DNA from: Leptolyngbyaceae cyanobacterium JSC-12
Lineage (GTDB): Bacteria > Cyanobacteriota > Cyanobacteriia > Leptolyngbyales > Leptolyngbyaceae
Reading direction: 5' to 3'
Length of the DNA: 64,000 bases
NCBI GenBank assembly: GCA_000309945.1
Contig: CM001633.1
Coordinates: 4,475,912-4,539,911, forward strand
The notes beneath the pieces are model-generated. The model was not told the DNA's origin. It did not search any database and saw only the letters and a program-made list of their open reading frames with translations. The position numbers and the translations under genes were made by a program. This document shows, piece after piece, positions 46,259 to 54,795 of the stretch; positions within the stretch are counted from its first letter, which is position 1, and each line of letters starts with the position of its first letter.

Positions 46259-46666
46259 TCATGACACAGGTGTTTTATCCAGCGATTCGATTAAACGTAT
46301 AACTCGTTCTTTCACCTCATCTCGCACTCTAGGGAAAATCTCTGGTTGCTCAGCTGGATCATCTAATTGCCAATCTTCAAATACATCCCGCGTGACCCAT
46401 TCAGGAGGTAGATTGACTCCACATCCACATAATGAAATAACAACATCAAAATCTTCAGGATCAAAATCACTTAATGGTTTTGAAGTTTGGCTAGAAATAT
46501 CAATGCCAACATCACTCATCGTTGCGATCGCTTCTGGATGCACTTGGCTAGCTTCCAAGCCAGAACTGGTGACCTCAATCTTGCCTGCACCTAAGTGCCT
46601 GGCAAATCCCTCTGCCATTTGAGAGCGGGCAGAGTTTTTCTTGCATACAAACATGACTCGTTTCAT
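46259..46666 (-). CDS. arsC: Arsenate reductase ArsC (low-molecular-weight phosphatase fold)
   Basis: This 135-residue protein has VMFVCKKNSARSQMAEGFARHLG at the start, the phosphatase P-loop with Cys and Arg (C-x5-R). Later it has DFDVVISLCGCGVNLPPEW with a Cys pair and WQLDDPA, as in thioredoxin- or glutaredoxin-coupled arsenate reductases of cyanobacteria. It reduces arsenate to arsenite, which Acr3 then exports. It lies 29 bases after acr3. Confidence 0.95.
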   Translation of the reverse strand: MKRVMFVCKKNSARSQMAEGFARHLGAGKIEVTSSGLEASQVHPEAIATMSDVGIDISSQTSKPLSDFDPEDFDVVISLCGCGVNLPPEWVTRDVFEDWQLDDPAEQPEIFPRVRDEVKERVIRLIESLDKTPVS

Positions 46667-46695
46667 CGCCTAAGTCTTACCTCAATAGTATCGAT

Positions 46696-47847
46696 TTAAC
46701 GATATGAACTTACACAACGTGGATCGCGCAGTGTTGCTTTTTCGGGTTCTCTAGGAAACCACATCGCGGTTCGTTTACAAAATTCCACAAGCATTAACAT
46801 CACTGGCACTTCAATCAGCACTCCTACTACCGTTGCCAGAGCAGCACCAGAATTTAAGCCGAACAACACAACGGCAGTCGCGATCGCTACCTCAAAATGG
46901 TTACTAGCTCCTATTAAGGCAGCTGGTGCAGCATCCTCATAAGCCAGTTTCATTCGTTGGGCAGCAACATAGGAGATTAGAAAAATGAAATTGGTTTGAA
47001 TAAACAACGGGACTGCAATTAACAAAATATGCAGAGGATTGTTAACAATTAACTCTCCTTTGAAAGCAAACAGTAATACCAGCGTCACCAATAGCGCACT
47101 GATCGCGATCGGACTCAGATATTTGAGAAACTTCTGCTCAAACCATTCACGCCCTTTGTATTTGAAAATCCAGTAGCGCGAATACATTCCCGCAATCAGC
47201 GGTAACCCAACGTAAATTAAGACGGACAAGGCGATCGTTTCCCAAGGTACAGTCAAATCATTGGCAGCCAACAACCAACGCCCTAAGGGCGCATACAGAA
47301 ACAACATCGCCAAAGAATTAACTGCCACCATGACCAACGTGTGTCCCTGATTGCCATAGCAAAGGTACCCCCACATCAGCACCATTGCAGTGCAGGGCGC
47401 AATACCCAGCAAAATTGCCCCAGCAATATAAGAATTTGCCAAAGGAACTTCTACACCCCGAATGATTTCTGTCCCTACAATCAAAGGACGAAACAGCCAC
47501 CCCAAAAAGAACTGGGCAAAAACTACCATTGTGAATGGCTTAATGAGCCAATTGACTACTAGGGTGAGAATCACAGGCTTAGGCGCGCTGACCGCCTGTT
47601 TTGCCCGGGTAAAATCGATTTTCACCATGATGGGATACATCATGAAAAACAAACAAATGGCGATTGGGATCGACACCTGGTAAACACTCATAGCATCGAG
47701 GGCAGACGCCACCCCTGGAAACAATCTGCCCAGTAAAATACCTGCGATGATACAGAGAAACACCCAAACAGTCAGGTAGCGTTCAAAAAAGCTGAGATCG
47801 CTCCCTGCTTGCACGGCTGATGAACGCATATCGGCTCTATTACCCAT
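46696..47847 (-). CDS. acr3: Arsenite efflux permease ACR3
   Basis: This 383-residue transporter has about ten membrane segments. It carries the ACR3 hallmark [18 protein letters not shown] with the essential Cys near residue 150. [19 protein letters not shown] near 60 and [36 protein letters not shown] near 315-350 (key parts NHFEVAIA and EVPVML) also fit. It extrudes As(III) using the proton gradient. An ArsR-type dyad ATCAA-N6-TTGAT lies about 60 bases upstream (47905-47924), so acr3 may have its own promoter. Confidence 0.96.
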   Translation of the reverse strand: MGNRADMRSSAVQAGSDLSFFERYLTVWVFLCIIAGILLGRLFPGVASALDAMSVYQVSIPIAICLFFMMYPIMVKIDFTRAKQAVSAPKPVILTLVVNWLIKPFTMVVFAQFFLGWLFRPLIVGTEIIRGVEVPLANSYIAGAILLGIAPCTAMVLMWGYLCYGNQGHTLVMVAVNSLAMLFLYAPLGRWLLAANDLTVPWETIALSVLIYVGLPLIAGMYSRYWIFKYKGREWFEQKFLKYLSPIAISALLVTLVLLFAFKGELIVNNPLHILLIAVPLFIQTNFIFLISYVAAQRMKLAYEDAAPAALIGASNHFEVAIATAVVLFGLNSGAALATVVGVLIEVPVMLMLVEFCKRTAMWFPREPEKATLRDPRCVSSYR

Positions 47848-47904
47848 CTATAGTTCTTCCTTTTGTCAGCAAATTCATCCTTGAGCGGCAGCAAAATCAA
47901 CCAA

Positions 47905-47924
47905 GCATCAAAAAAAATTGATGC
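47905..47924. promoter_or_regulatory. ArsR-type operator upstream of acr3
   Basis: GCATCAA, six A, TTGATGC is a perfect 7-6-7 dyad containing ATCAA-N6-TTGAT. This matches the site recognised by cyanobacterial ArsR as I recall it from Synechocystis. It lies between the PstS-like gene and acr3. Confidence 0.8.
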
Positions 47925-47951
47925 ATATAAGCAGCTTAACCTAATCAAGGT

Positions 47952-49019
47952 CTATTTGCTTGCTTGTTCTTCCTGAAAAATGGTTTGTCTACGAAGCACT
48001 TCAGTCACTGTGACATTTGGTTCCGGTACACCTTCGAAAGCTGTGCCAATCTGCCCTCGTGTAAATTGAATCTCTGCCAGGCGATAGGCATCTTCTGGTA
48101 GTGGCAAATAGCCGACCGTTTCAACTAGACTTGGTGCATTTTTAAGATAAAACTCCACGAATGCCCTCAGTTCTCGCTTATCCTGAGCCGACTTTGAGTT
48201 GACATAGATAAATAAGGGACGCGAAAGTGGTTGGTAGGTGGCATTTTTAATGTTTTCATCATCAGGTGGAACTGGTCCTTTGCCATTATCAACAGGTAGT
48301 GCTTTCACTGCTCCCTGACTTTGCTTGTAATAAGCATGGGGAATATATCCTAGTGCGCCTGGAAATTTGTTAATCCCTTGCACCAGAATGCGATCGTCCT
48401 CACTGCCTACATAATCAGCACGCGCATTATCTTTACTTCCCGTAATCGCTTCGTTGAAATAGTCAAAAGTTCCAGAGTCGGCTCCGGCTCCAAACAGCGT
48501 CAGGGGTTGATCTGGATAGGAAGGGCGAATCTGTTTCCAATTGGTGATCTTGCCTTGAGCAGATCTTTCCCACACTTTCTTTAATTCATCAACGGTAATG
48601 TCTTGTGCCCAGGAATTTTGTGGATTGACTGCAATAGTAAGTGCATCAAACGCGACTGGCAGTTCGATGAAAGCCACCCCATTTCTTACGCAGGTTGACA
48701 TCTCTTCTTTCAGGATAGGGCGGGAAGCGTTGCTGATGTCAGTTTCACCGGCACAAAATCGCCGAAATCCAGCAGTTGTTCCAGCGAATTTCACTTCAAT
48801 CTCGGCTTTGGCACCTTCTGGTGTAGCGCGAAAGGCCTTAGCAACAGCATCGGTGACTGGATAGACTGTACTGGAACCATCTGCCACGATTTTTCCGGCA
48901 GGTGGTCCAGCGAGTTTGGGAGCATCTGTCTGCTTCGGTTGAGTGCAGGCACCTAGTGCAAGTGTTGCGGCGATCGCAAGAACCGATAGCCTCGATTTAA
49001 TGAGTGTGTTGTCAAGCAT
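47952..49019 (-). CDS. PstS-like phosphate/arsenate-binding lipoprotein in the ars operon
   Basis: This 355-residue protein has a lipobox LALGACTQ (Cys at about residue 25). It also carries the PstS core: [58 protein letters not shown] and YQPLSRPLFIYVNS. It differs from PstS at 26803 in having a lipoprotein anchor and a longer tail. Its place between arsR and acr3 suggests it helps separate phosphate from arsenate or binds oxyanions in the periplasm. It has no permease beside it, so it would need the pst proteins. Confidence 0.9.
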   Translation of the reverse strand: MLDNTLIKSRLSVLAIAATLALGACTQPKQTDAPKLAGPPAGKIVADGSSTVYPVTDAVAKAFRATPEGAKAEIEVKFAGTTAGFRRFCAGETDISNASRPILKEEMSTCVRNGVAFIELPVAFDALTIAVNPQNSWAQDITVDELKKVWERSAQGKITNWKQIRPSYPDQPLTLFGAGADSGTFDYFNEAITGSKDNARADYVGSEDDRILVQGINKFPGALGYIPHAYYKQSQGAVKALPVDNGKGPVPPDDENIKNATYQPLSRPLFIYVNSKSAQDKRELRAFVEFYLKNAPSLVETVGYLPLPEDAYRLAEIQFTRGQIGTAFEGVPEPNVTVTEVLRRQTIFQEEQASK

Positions 49020-49060
49020 GAGTAGTCAATCCTTTGAAACCAAGGAAGTACTCATATCAT

Positions 49061-49076
49061 TTCAACAAAAATTGAT
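49061..49076. promoter_or_regulatory. Second ArsR-type operator candidate, upstream of the PstS-like gene
   Basis: TTCAA, CAAAAA, TTGAT matches ATCAA-N6-TTGAT in 9 of 10 arm positions. It lies 42 bases before the ATG of the PstS-like gene and 58 bases after the arsR stop. Confidence 0.6.
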
Positions 49077-49133
49077 TTTAATGAGTGATCTGGAATACAT
49101 GCAAAAAAAATTTACTCGAAAAAAGTAGATGGA

Positions 49134-49472
49134 CTAATCCTCTTCCTGACATCGGCGAGTTGGCAACATAGAGCTAAAGCGGCGAAACTCTGCTAAGTAC
49201 TGCTCTAGCACAACCAGTTGCGGTAAGTTCAGGCTGTAGTAAATCCACTTTCCTTGCTGGCGCGATCGCACCAGTCCAGCTTCTTTCAGAGTTTTGAGAT
49301 GAAAGGATAGTTTGGATTGAGTGACACCTAAGATTTCACAAAGGTCACATACGCACAATTCTTCACTTCTCAAAAGTTCCAGGGTTTGAATTCGCAGTGG
49401 ATCAGATAAAGCGTGAAATCCAGTTAATACGGCATGGGAGGAGATAGTTAGGGATGTCATCATCAATTTCAC
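49134..49472 (-). CDS. arsR: ArsR-family transcriptional repressor
   Basis: This 112-residue winged-helix protein has LSDPLRIQTLELLRSEELCVCDLCEILGVTQSKLSFHLKTLKEAGLV (quoted by its ELCVCDLCE metal site and SKLSFHLKTL recognition helix) and a beta wing RQQGKWIYYSL. The two Cys of CVCDLC bind As(III), which releases DNA. It probably controls the downstream ars genes and itself. The start may be the fourth or fifth residue (MMTSL or MTSL) instead of the first Met. Confidence 0.93.
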   Translation of the reverse strand: MKLMMTSLTISSHAVLTGFHALSDPLRIQTLELLRSEELCVCDLCEILGVTQSKLSFHLKTLKEAGLVRSRQQGKWIYYSLNLPQLVVLEQYLAEFRRFSSMLPTRRCQEED

Positions 49473-49548
49473 TAAAATGATTCACTCGAAACTTTTCATC
49501 TAACATCAAGATTTCTCGGTTCAACCTAATTGTAGTTCAGGTTCTCTG

Positions 49549-50640
49549 TTACTCGGAAATTGGTGGCTTGTGGGACTGAAAAGATTGTCGTCGCCGTTTG
49601 AGCAAGAGCGAACCACCTGTAAACACGACAAATCCCATAACAGATCCCGGTTCAGGTACGGCAGCCGTTGCTGTCACATTCGGATCTAGAGCATCCCCCA
49701 TATTAAACACATCGTGAAAAGCATCTGCGTCGTCTAAGATAGTTGCTCGTAGAAATAACGCACTCCAACGAGCGATCGTCTCAATGGCAACTGCTTGTTC
49801 CAAAGTCGGACGATTAGGCTCACGGACTAAATTATCAGCGTTGGTGATTCCGTAATGGTTAGCACCAAGCACAGTAATTAGCGCTTTTGGCAGGTCTTGA
49901 ATTTGTTCATAAGTTGCTGCTACAGCAGATAAAGGGGCAACTCCGTCTTGACTCCCAGCAATCAATGCAACGGGGATTCCCTGATTGTTGATGGGGGGAA
50001 TGGTGTTCTGAAAGCGCGGATCAAAAAAGGTCGTTCCATAAAAAGCGCCAGCTTTCAATTCTGGTGGTCGGGTGTATTGCCCGGTACAAAGGATAGGCAC
50101 ACAGGTATCTTGCACAGCAGCTAACCCTACGGCACCCCCAAAGGAGTGTCCTAACAACCCCAATTTGTTTGTATCCAATCGTCCGGCGATTGGAGAAGCT
50201 GTATCGGTATTCTCAGTTTTAAGAAAGACTAAGACATCATTCACCTGTTGCTGTTCTGGAAACAGTCCTGGAAATGGTCCAGCGACTGGATCTACAAGCG
50301 TTCTGAAGTGATTGGGAACGATAACAGTAAATCCATAGCGTGCAACGATACTAGCAAAATCAGCATAGTCTACCTGATGAACAAGTGCTCCTTGCAGGAA
50401 GAGAGCAACTGGCAGATCTGTTGGAACAGTTCTGGTACTGGATGATACTGGATAATAAATTTTTGCTGGGTCTACTCCTCCATCAGCCCTGGGGATTGTG
50501 GTGCTGTAGCTGGCAACAAGTTCAAATAATGGTGTAGGAATAAAGGTCGCGGCGGTTGCGGGAAGTCCGGTACTGAATGCAACCAGAGCAGAACTTACTA
50601 AGGTTGTTTGTAGTAGTTGGGGGATCTGTAACGTACGCAT
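49549..50640 (-). CDS. PEP-CTERM alpha/beta hydrolase (chlorophyllase/PAF-hydrolase-like)
   Basis: From the ATG at 50640 the protein has 363 residues. It starts with a signal peptide (TLQIPQLLQTTLVSSALVAF with cleavage near ATAA). It contains GHSFGGAVGLA with the nucleophile Ser near residue 152, an Asp near 240 (AGSQDGVAP) and the His in GANHYGI. This is an alpha/beta-hydrolase triad. The tail VPEPGSVMGFVVFTGGSLLLKRRRQ is a PEP-CTERM sorting signal. It is an exported, probably cell-surface esterase or lipase. An upstream frame adds 30 residues without signal features. Confidence 0.83.
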   Translation of the reverse strand: MRTLQIPQLLQTTLVSSALVAFSTGLPATAATFIPTPLFELVASYSTTIPRADGGVDPAKIYYPVSSSTRTVPTDLPVALFLQGALVHQVDYADFASIVARYGFTVIVPNHFRTLVDPVAGPFPGLFPEQQQVNDVLVFLKTENTDTASPIAGRLDTNKLGLLGHSFGGAVGLAAVQDTCVPILCTGQYTRPPELKAGAFYGTTFFDPRFQNTIPPINNQGIPVALIAGSQDGVAPLSAVAATYEQIQDLPKALITVLGANHYGITNADNLVREPNRPTLEQAVAIETIARWSALFLRATILDDADAFHDVFNMGDALDPNVTATAAVPEPGSVMGFVVFTGGSLLLKRRRQSFQSHKPPISE

Positions 50641-51100
50641 TGGGCTGATGGGTTCCTTGCAAGGCATCAATTTTGCAGAGATGATCACACATTCTTGGGA
50701 AGAAAAACAGGGATTGCCCTCTTCCTTCAAGGAAGCTTTGTTTTTAATACCCTAAAATCAGTACAAACAAATCATTAAGGTCAAGCTGAAAAACTGTTGA
50801 ATTAAGCAGTTAAGCAATATTTGCCCCAGCAGTTCTCAAGAAATCCTGAATTCCAAAAAAATCTGACGGTTGTTATCCTAAATAGGTTGGGTTTTCCACA
50901 TTTCAGGACATGACTGGTAGAAGTTTTACGCCTAAATTTCGGGTTTTCCACACCAGAAGTTTTACGGGGAGTTTGCGAGGATGTTCTTGTGGATAGAGAG
51001 TAAGTCAAACGACGTTTATAAATAGCAATCGCTTCGGTTTACTCTCATTCCAGTTTGAGTCTTTACTGAGTTCTCTCAGTATCTGAAGTGAGGTAACTGT
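50641..51100. other. Intergenic region with two direct-repeat pairs
   Basis: Within these 460 bases, GGGTTTTCCACA occurs at 50889-50900 and 50941-50952. AGAAGTTTTACG occurs at 50919-50930 and 50955-50966. No gene is convincing here. Confidence 0.7.
50889..50966. repeat. Interleaved pair of 12-bp direct repeats
   Basis: The order is A-B-A-B with A = GGGTTTTCCACA and B = AGAAGTTTTACG. The A copies are 52 bases apart and the B copies 36 bases apart, so this is not one simple duplication. Confidence 0.8.
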
Positions 51101-51292
51101 ATGAAAATTGCTCGTTTTGTTCTAGGGTTGCTTTTGCCTCCGGTTGGTGTTTTTTTCACCTATGGTTTGAGCACTACATTGTTGATTAATATTCTGCTAA
51201 CAATGCTGGGTTGGGTGCCTGGTGTGATCCACGCTGTCTGGGCGATCGCAAAACATGCAGAAAAAACGCATCAACAACCTGGTGCTGTTTAA
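51101..51292 (+). CDS. Pmp3/YqaE-family small membrane protein
   Basis: This 63-residue protein has two membrane helices (IARFVLGLLLPPVGVFFTYG and LLINILLTMLGWVPGVIHAVW), with the conserved LPPVGV and GWVPGVIHA turns of Pmp3/YqaE. These stress-induced proteins affect membrane potential and salt tolerance in yeast and plants. The next gene, also a small membrane protein, lies 35 bases downstream and may share its transcript. Confidence 0.92.
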   Translation: MKIARFVLGLLLPPVGVFFTYGLSTTLLINILLTMLGWVPGVIHAVWAIAKHAEKTHQQPGAV

Positions 51293-51327
51293 GTCAACGT
51301 TGTGAGCATTAGATTAGGAGACGTGTC

Positions 51328-51729
51328 ATGTTTGGATTTTTTCTAACCACATTGATCGGCGCATTGGGGCTATTAGTAGTTGATCTGGTAATTCCAGGGG
51401 TGACGATCGCGACTTTTCCATCAGCACTATTAGCGGCGATCGCGATTGGCGTTGTGAATGGCTCGGTTAAGCCTGTATTATCAGTTCTGTCATTGCCGAT
51501 TAACTTTCTAACCCTGGGTGCGTTTTCGCTAGTAGTTAACGGTGTGTGTTTCTGGTTGGCATCGTTGTTCGTTCCTGGCTTTGCTGTGCATGGGTTGCTG
51601 GCAATGATTTTGGCTCCAGTAGTCCTCTCTTTTGCGACCACGTTCTTAAACAGGTACTTTGTAGAAAAAGGCTTTGGAAAAGCGATCGCATCTGATGCGG
51701 CTACACCAACCCTCACCCCTAAACAGTAA
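51328..51729 (+). CDS. Phage-holin-like (PF04020-type) membrane protein
   Basis: This 133-residue protein has four membrane helices and the typical VIPGVTIATFPSALLAAIAIGVVNGSVKPVL pattern (key parts VPG or IPG, A-GLVN--V-P). SLPINFLTLGAFSLVVNGVCFWLAS follows. The family name is from sequence likeness to a phage holin; most members are chromosomal and their role is not known. A clear AGGAG lies eight bases before the ATG. A strong terminator lies 70-100 bases after the stop. Confidence 0.88.
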   Translation: MFGFFLTTLIGALGLLVVDLVIPGVTIATFPSALLAAIAIGVVNGSVKPVLSVLSLPINFLTLGAFSLVVNGVCFWLASLFVPGFAVHGLLAMILAPVVLSFATTFLNRYFVEKGFGKAIASDAATPTLTPKQ

Positions 51730-52330
51730 TTGCACCAGATGCAACAACCAGTTGCATCGTGGTAGAAAAACCTACAAGTCGATAGCCTGAAATCCGCAAC
51801 ACTCGATGAGCAGTCAACTCATCGAGTTTTTTGTTACGACACTGCACCAAAGGTTGCACAAACTTAGAGCCTTTAAACAGAAAAACTAAACATTTGTTAA
51901 CCCTGACTACAAAAAGATTGAGTTTTATTAAGTAATTTTTCTGAAAGTAGTGTCGCTAAACATACTACGAAAGAGTGCTGCGATCAACCGTTTCTATCAG
52001 GATCTTTTTTTAATTTTAGGGTGAAAATACTTTTCGATGAAAAATCTGTAAAGTAAAGCACTTAAGCTTGAACAACTTCATTCTCAACAGATAGATTTTT
52101 AGCCATTCCAAGAAAATATTAGAAATATCTGCTGATGCCAAAGGTTTTTAATCGGTTTTATGAATCAGCATTTTTGCTTAAGTGCTTTCAAGAAGTCCTC
52201 ATAGATCTTGAGTCTTACTTTCCCTCTACAAGCAGATATTTTTACTTTAATCAGTTCTAGCTGACGAACTGCTTTAGTTAGCGGTGAGAGTTGAGATACG
52301 TCTACAGATTAATAAAGCGGAGATTAATTC
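51730..52330. other. Intergenic region before the glycan cluster
   Basis: This 601-base AT-rich region contains the terminator at 51802-51832 and probably the promoter of the plus-strand cluster starting at 52331. No gene or RNA is clearly visible. The long leader could carry regulation. Confidence 0.65.
51801..51832 (+). terminator. Rho-independent terminator after the holin-like gene
   Basis: ACTCGATGAG (51801-51810) pairs with CTCATCGAGT (51818-51827) around a 7-base loop. The stem runs into TTTTTT (51827-51832). Confidence 0.92.
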
Positions 52331-53401
52331 ATGGATTTGGATTTCTGGCAGGGAAAGCGAGTCCTGTTGACAGGGCATACAGGATTTAAGGGGAGTTGGT
52401 TATCCCTTTGGCTTCAATCAGTGGGTGTGGAACTTGTTGGCTATGCACTCCAGCCACCAACCAATCCCAGCCTGTTTGAAATTGCCCGTGTAGCTAATGA
52501 AATGACATCAATCATGGGTGATATTTCTGACTATGAGCATTTACGGCAGGTTGTTGTTGAATTTCAACCAGAGATTGTCATCCATATGGCAGCTCAAACG
52601 GTAGTGAGCACTTCCTATCTAGATCCAGTCGCAAACTACAGCACAAATGTCATGGGTACTGCTCATATTCTTGAAGCAATTCGTCAAGTAAGCAGTGTCC
52701 GGTCAGTGGTCATTATCACTTCAGATAAGTGTTACGAGAATCGAGAATGGGTTTGGGGTTATCGAGAAACTGATGCATTAGGTGGTTACGATCCCTACAG
52801 TAGTAGTAAAGCCTGTGCTGAACTAGTTTCAGCAGCTTACCGTAACTCATTCTTTAACCCGAATAATTACTCAGAGCATGGCGTAGCAATTGCCACTGCA
52901 CGGGCTGGAAATGTGATTGCTGGAGGAGATTGGACTGCTAGTGGGCTAATCGCTGACATTGTGCGATCGCTACTACAAAATCAGCCTGTTCAAATCCGCA
53001 ACCCCTACGCAACTCGCCCTTGGCAGCACGTGTTAGATGCGCTGAATGGATATTTGATATTGGCAGAGAATCTATACCACAAAGGACCTGCGTTTACTGA
53101 AGCTTGGAATTTTGGTCCCTACGAGTCATCTATTAAGCCCGTTGGATGGATTGTGGAGCACATGCTGTCACTGTGGGGCGAGGGGGCTGCCTGGGAACTG
53201 GATAAAGCCAGCCACTTTCACGAACAAATTTCCTTAGGACTTGATAGTTCAAAAGCTCGAATCAAAATGGGATGGCGTCCCAAACTATCACTAGAAGCCG
53301 CACTAGAACAAATTGTCTCATGGTCTAAAGCCTATCGTGCAGGAGAAGACATGAACCAACTTACTAAGGCAACTATTCACCAATTCATGGAAATGAATTG
53401 A
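52331..53401 (+). CDS. rfbG: CDP-glucose 4,6-dehydratase
   Basis: This 356-residue short-chain dehydratase has LLTGHTGFKGSWLSLWLQ (NAD-binding GxxGxxG-type, residues 12-29) and HMAAQTVVSTSYLDPV. It also has SDKCYENREWVWGYRETDALGGYDPYSSSKAC (key parts SDKCYEN and YDPYSSSK with catalytic Tyr and Lys). WQHVLDAL near residue 235 fits as well. It turns CDP-glucose into CDP-4-keto-6-deoxyglucose. It is the first of seven plus-strand sugar genes, and the cytidylyltransferase that makes its substrate is at 56175. Confidence 0.95.
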   Translation: MDLDFWQGKRVLLTGHTGFKGSWLSLWLQSVGVELVGYALQPPTNPSLFEIARVANEMTSIMGDISDYEHLRQVVVEFQPEIVIHMAAQTVVSTSYLDPVANYSTNVMGTAHILEAIRQVSSVRSVVIITSDKCYENREWVWGYRETDALGGYDPYSSSKACAELVSAAYRNSFFNPNNYSEHGVAIATARAGNVIAGGDWTASGLIADIVRSLLQNQPVQIRNPYATRPWQHVLDALNGYLILAENLYHKGPAFTEAWNFGPYESSIKPVGWIVEHMLSLWGEGAAWELDKASHFHEQISLGLDSSKARIKMGWRPKLSLEAALEQIVSWSKAYRAGEDMNQLTKATIHQFMEMN

Positions 53402-53441
53402 TGGTTCTCAAAACTTAGCAATTCACTTCCTGGAGATCACT

Positions 53442-54728
53442 ATGGTCGCAACTCAAAAAATAAATGATGTGAAGCTGTCGGATCAGCTCCCTGTAAAGCT
53501 TCCGTGTTGTCAGTTCTGTAAAAATCCCCTGCACCATACTCTGGTTGATTTGGGCATGTCACCTTTATGTGAAAGCTATGTGAGTGTTGAGCAACTCAAC
53601 CAGATGGAGGCATTTTACCCACTGCATGTACGAGTATGCGATCGCTGTTTTCTAGTGCAGCTAGAGGCATACGTGAGTCCGGAGCATATCTTTACTGAAT
53701 ATGCATACTTTTCATCCTATGCTGATACTTGGTTACAGCATTGCAAAGCCTACACAGATTTGGTGGTAGAGCGGTTTCACCTCAATAGTCAAAGCCAAGT
53801 TGTAGAACTTGCCAGCAATGACGGTTACCTGTTGCAGTATTTTGTTGAAAAAGGCATTCCTGTATTAGGGGTTGAACCTGCCACTAATATTGCTAAAGTT
53901 GCAATTGAGAAAGGCATTCCAACTGTTAATGAGTTCTTCGGGCAGAAGTGCGCCCGCAAGCTAGTGCAACAAGGTAAGCAAGCTGACCTCATCGCAGCCA
54001 ATAACGTGCTGGCACATGTCCCAGATTTGAATGATTTTGTTGCTGGGATTAAGATTTTGCTGAAACCTCGAGGGGTCGCAACTGGAGAAATTCAGCACTT
54101 GATGCGATTGATGGAGTCCAACCAGTTTGACACCATTTACCACGAACATTTCTGTTATCACACATTTACCACGCTTGAAAAAATCTTTGCTGCTCACGGT
54201 TTAATTCTCTTTGATGTTGAAGAACTACCAACTCATGGCGGCTCGCTACGAATCTATGCACGTCATCAAGATGATGCAACCAAGCCCATTAGCGATCGTG
54301 CAATTGCCCTGAAAGCCCGTGAAGCAGCAGAAGGTTTTACAAGTCTTGAACGCTACACTAACTTCGAGCATCAGGTTCGAGAAACAAAACGGAAATTGCT
54401 TGATTTCTTGATTGTCAAGAAGCGAGAAGGTAAAACTATTGTTGGCTATGGAGCACCTGGAAAAGGTAATACACTGCTCAACTATTGTGGCATTCGTACT
54501 GACTTTTTAGATTACACCGTTGATCGCAACCCTTACAAGCAAGGGAAATTTCTACCAGGAACTCACATCCCGATTTACCATCCCAATAAGATTCAAGAAA
54601 CTAAACCTGATTATGTACTGATTCTTCCCTGGAATTTTAAGGAAGAAATTATGAAACAAATGAGCTTCATTCGTGAGTGGGGCGGACAGTTTGTAGTCCC
54701 TATTCCTGAAGTAACCGTATTTTCCTAA
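53442..54728 (+). CDS. Zinc-binding SAM-dependent C-methyltransferase for nucleotide sugars
   Basis: This 428-residue protein has an N-terminal zinc ribbon with Cys pairs (CCQFCKN at 23-29, VCDRCFL near 65). A SAM-binding domain follows (VVELASNDGYLLQYF near 120), then the His-rich substrate region (YHEHFCYHT near 225). A C-terminal Rossmann-type domain with VGYGAPGKGNTLLNYCGI near 325 completes it. This is the layout of TylC3-type NDP-hexose 3-C-methyltransferases. Together with the 4,6-dehydratase it suggests a C-methyl-branched 6-deoxysugar; the position of methylation is inferred. Confidence 0.9.
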   Translation: MVATQKINDVKLSDQLPVKLPCCQFCKNPLHHTLVDLGMSPLCESYVSVEQLNQMEAFYPLHVRVCDRCFLVQLEAYVSPEHIFTEYAYFSSYADTWLQHCKAYTDLVVERFHLNSQSQVVELASNDGYLLQYFVEKGIPVLGVEPATNIAKVAIEKGIPTVNEFFGQKCARKLVQQGKQADLIAANNVLAHVPDLNDFVAGIKILLKPRGVATGEIQHLMRLMESNQFDTIYHEHFCYHTFTTLEKIFAAHGLILFDVEELPTHGGSLRIYARHQDDATKPISDRAIALKAREAAEGFTSLERYTNFEHQVRETKRKLLDFLIVKKREGKTIVGYGAPGKGNTLLNYCGIRTDFLDYTVDRNPYKQGKFLPGTHIPIYHPNKIQETKPDYVLILPWNFKEEIMKQMSFIREWGGQFVVPIPEVTVFS

Positions 54729-54795
54729 AACATGCCAAATTCTCATATGCCAGGTAAGAATGAGGCACGATCAAGCAAGAGTTGAATGAGTAAAT

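Noticed and set aside
50802-51008. Minus-strand frame of 68 codons upstream of the Pmp3-like gene
   Set aside because: It is basic, low in complexity and built on the two direct repeats. It has no start signal or family likeness.
51328-51729. Prophage because of the holin-like protein
   Set aside because: No other phage genes are near. This membrane family is a common chromosomal gene in cyanobacteria despite its name.
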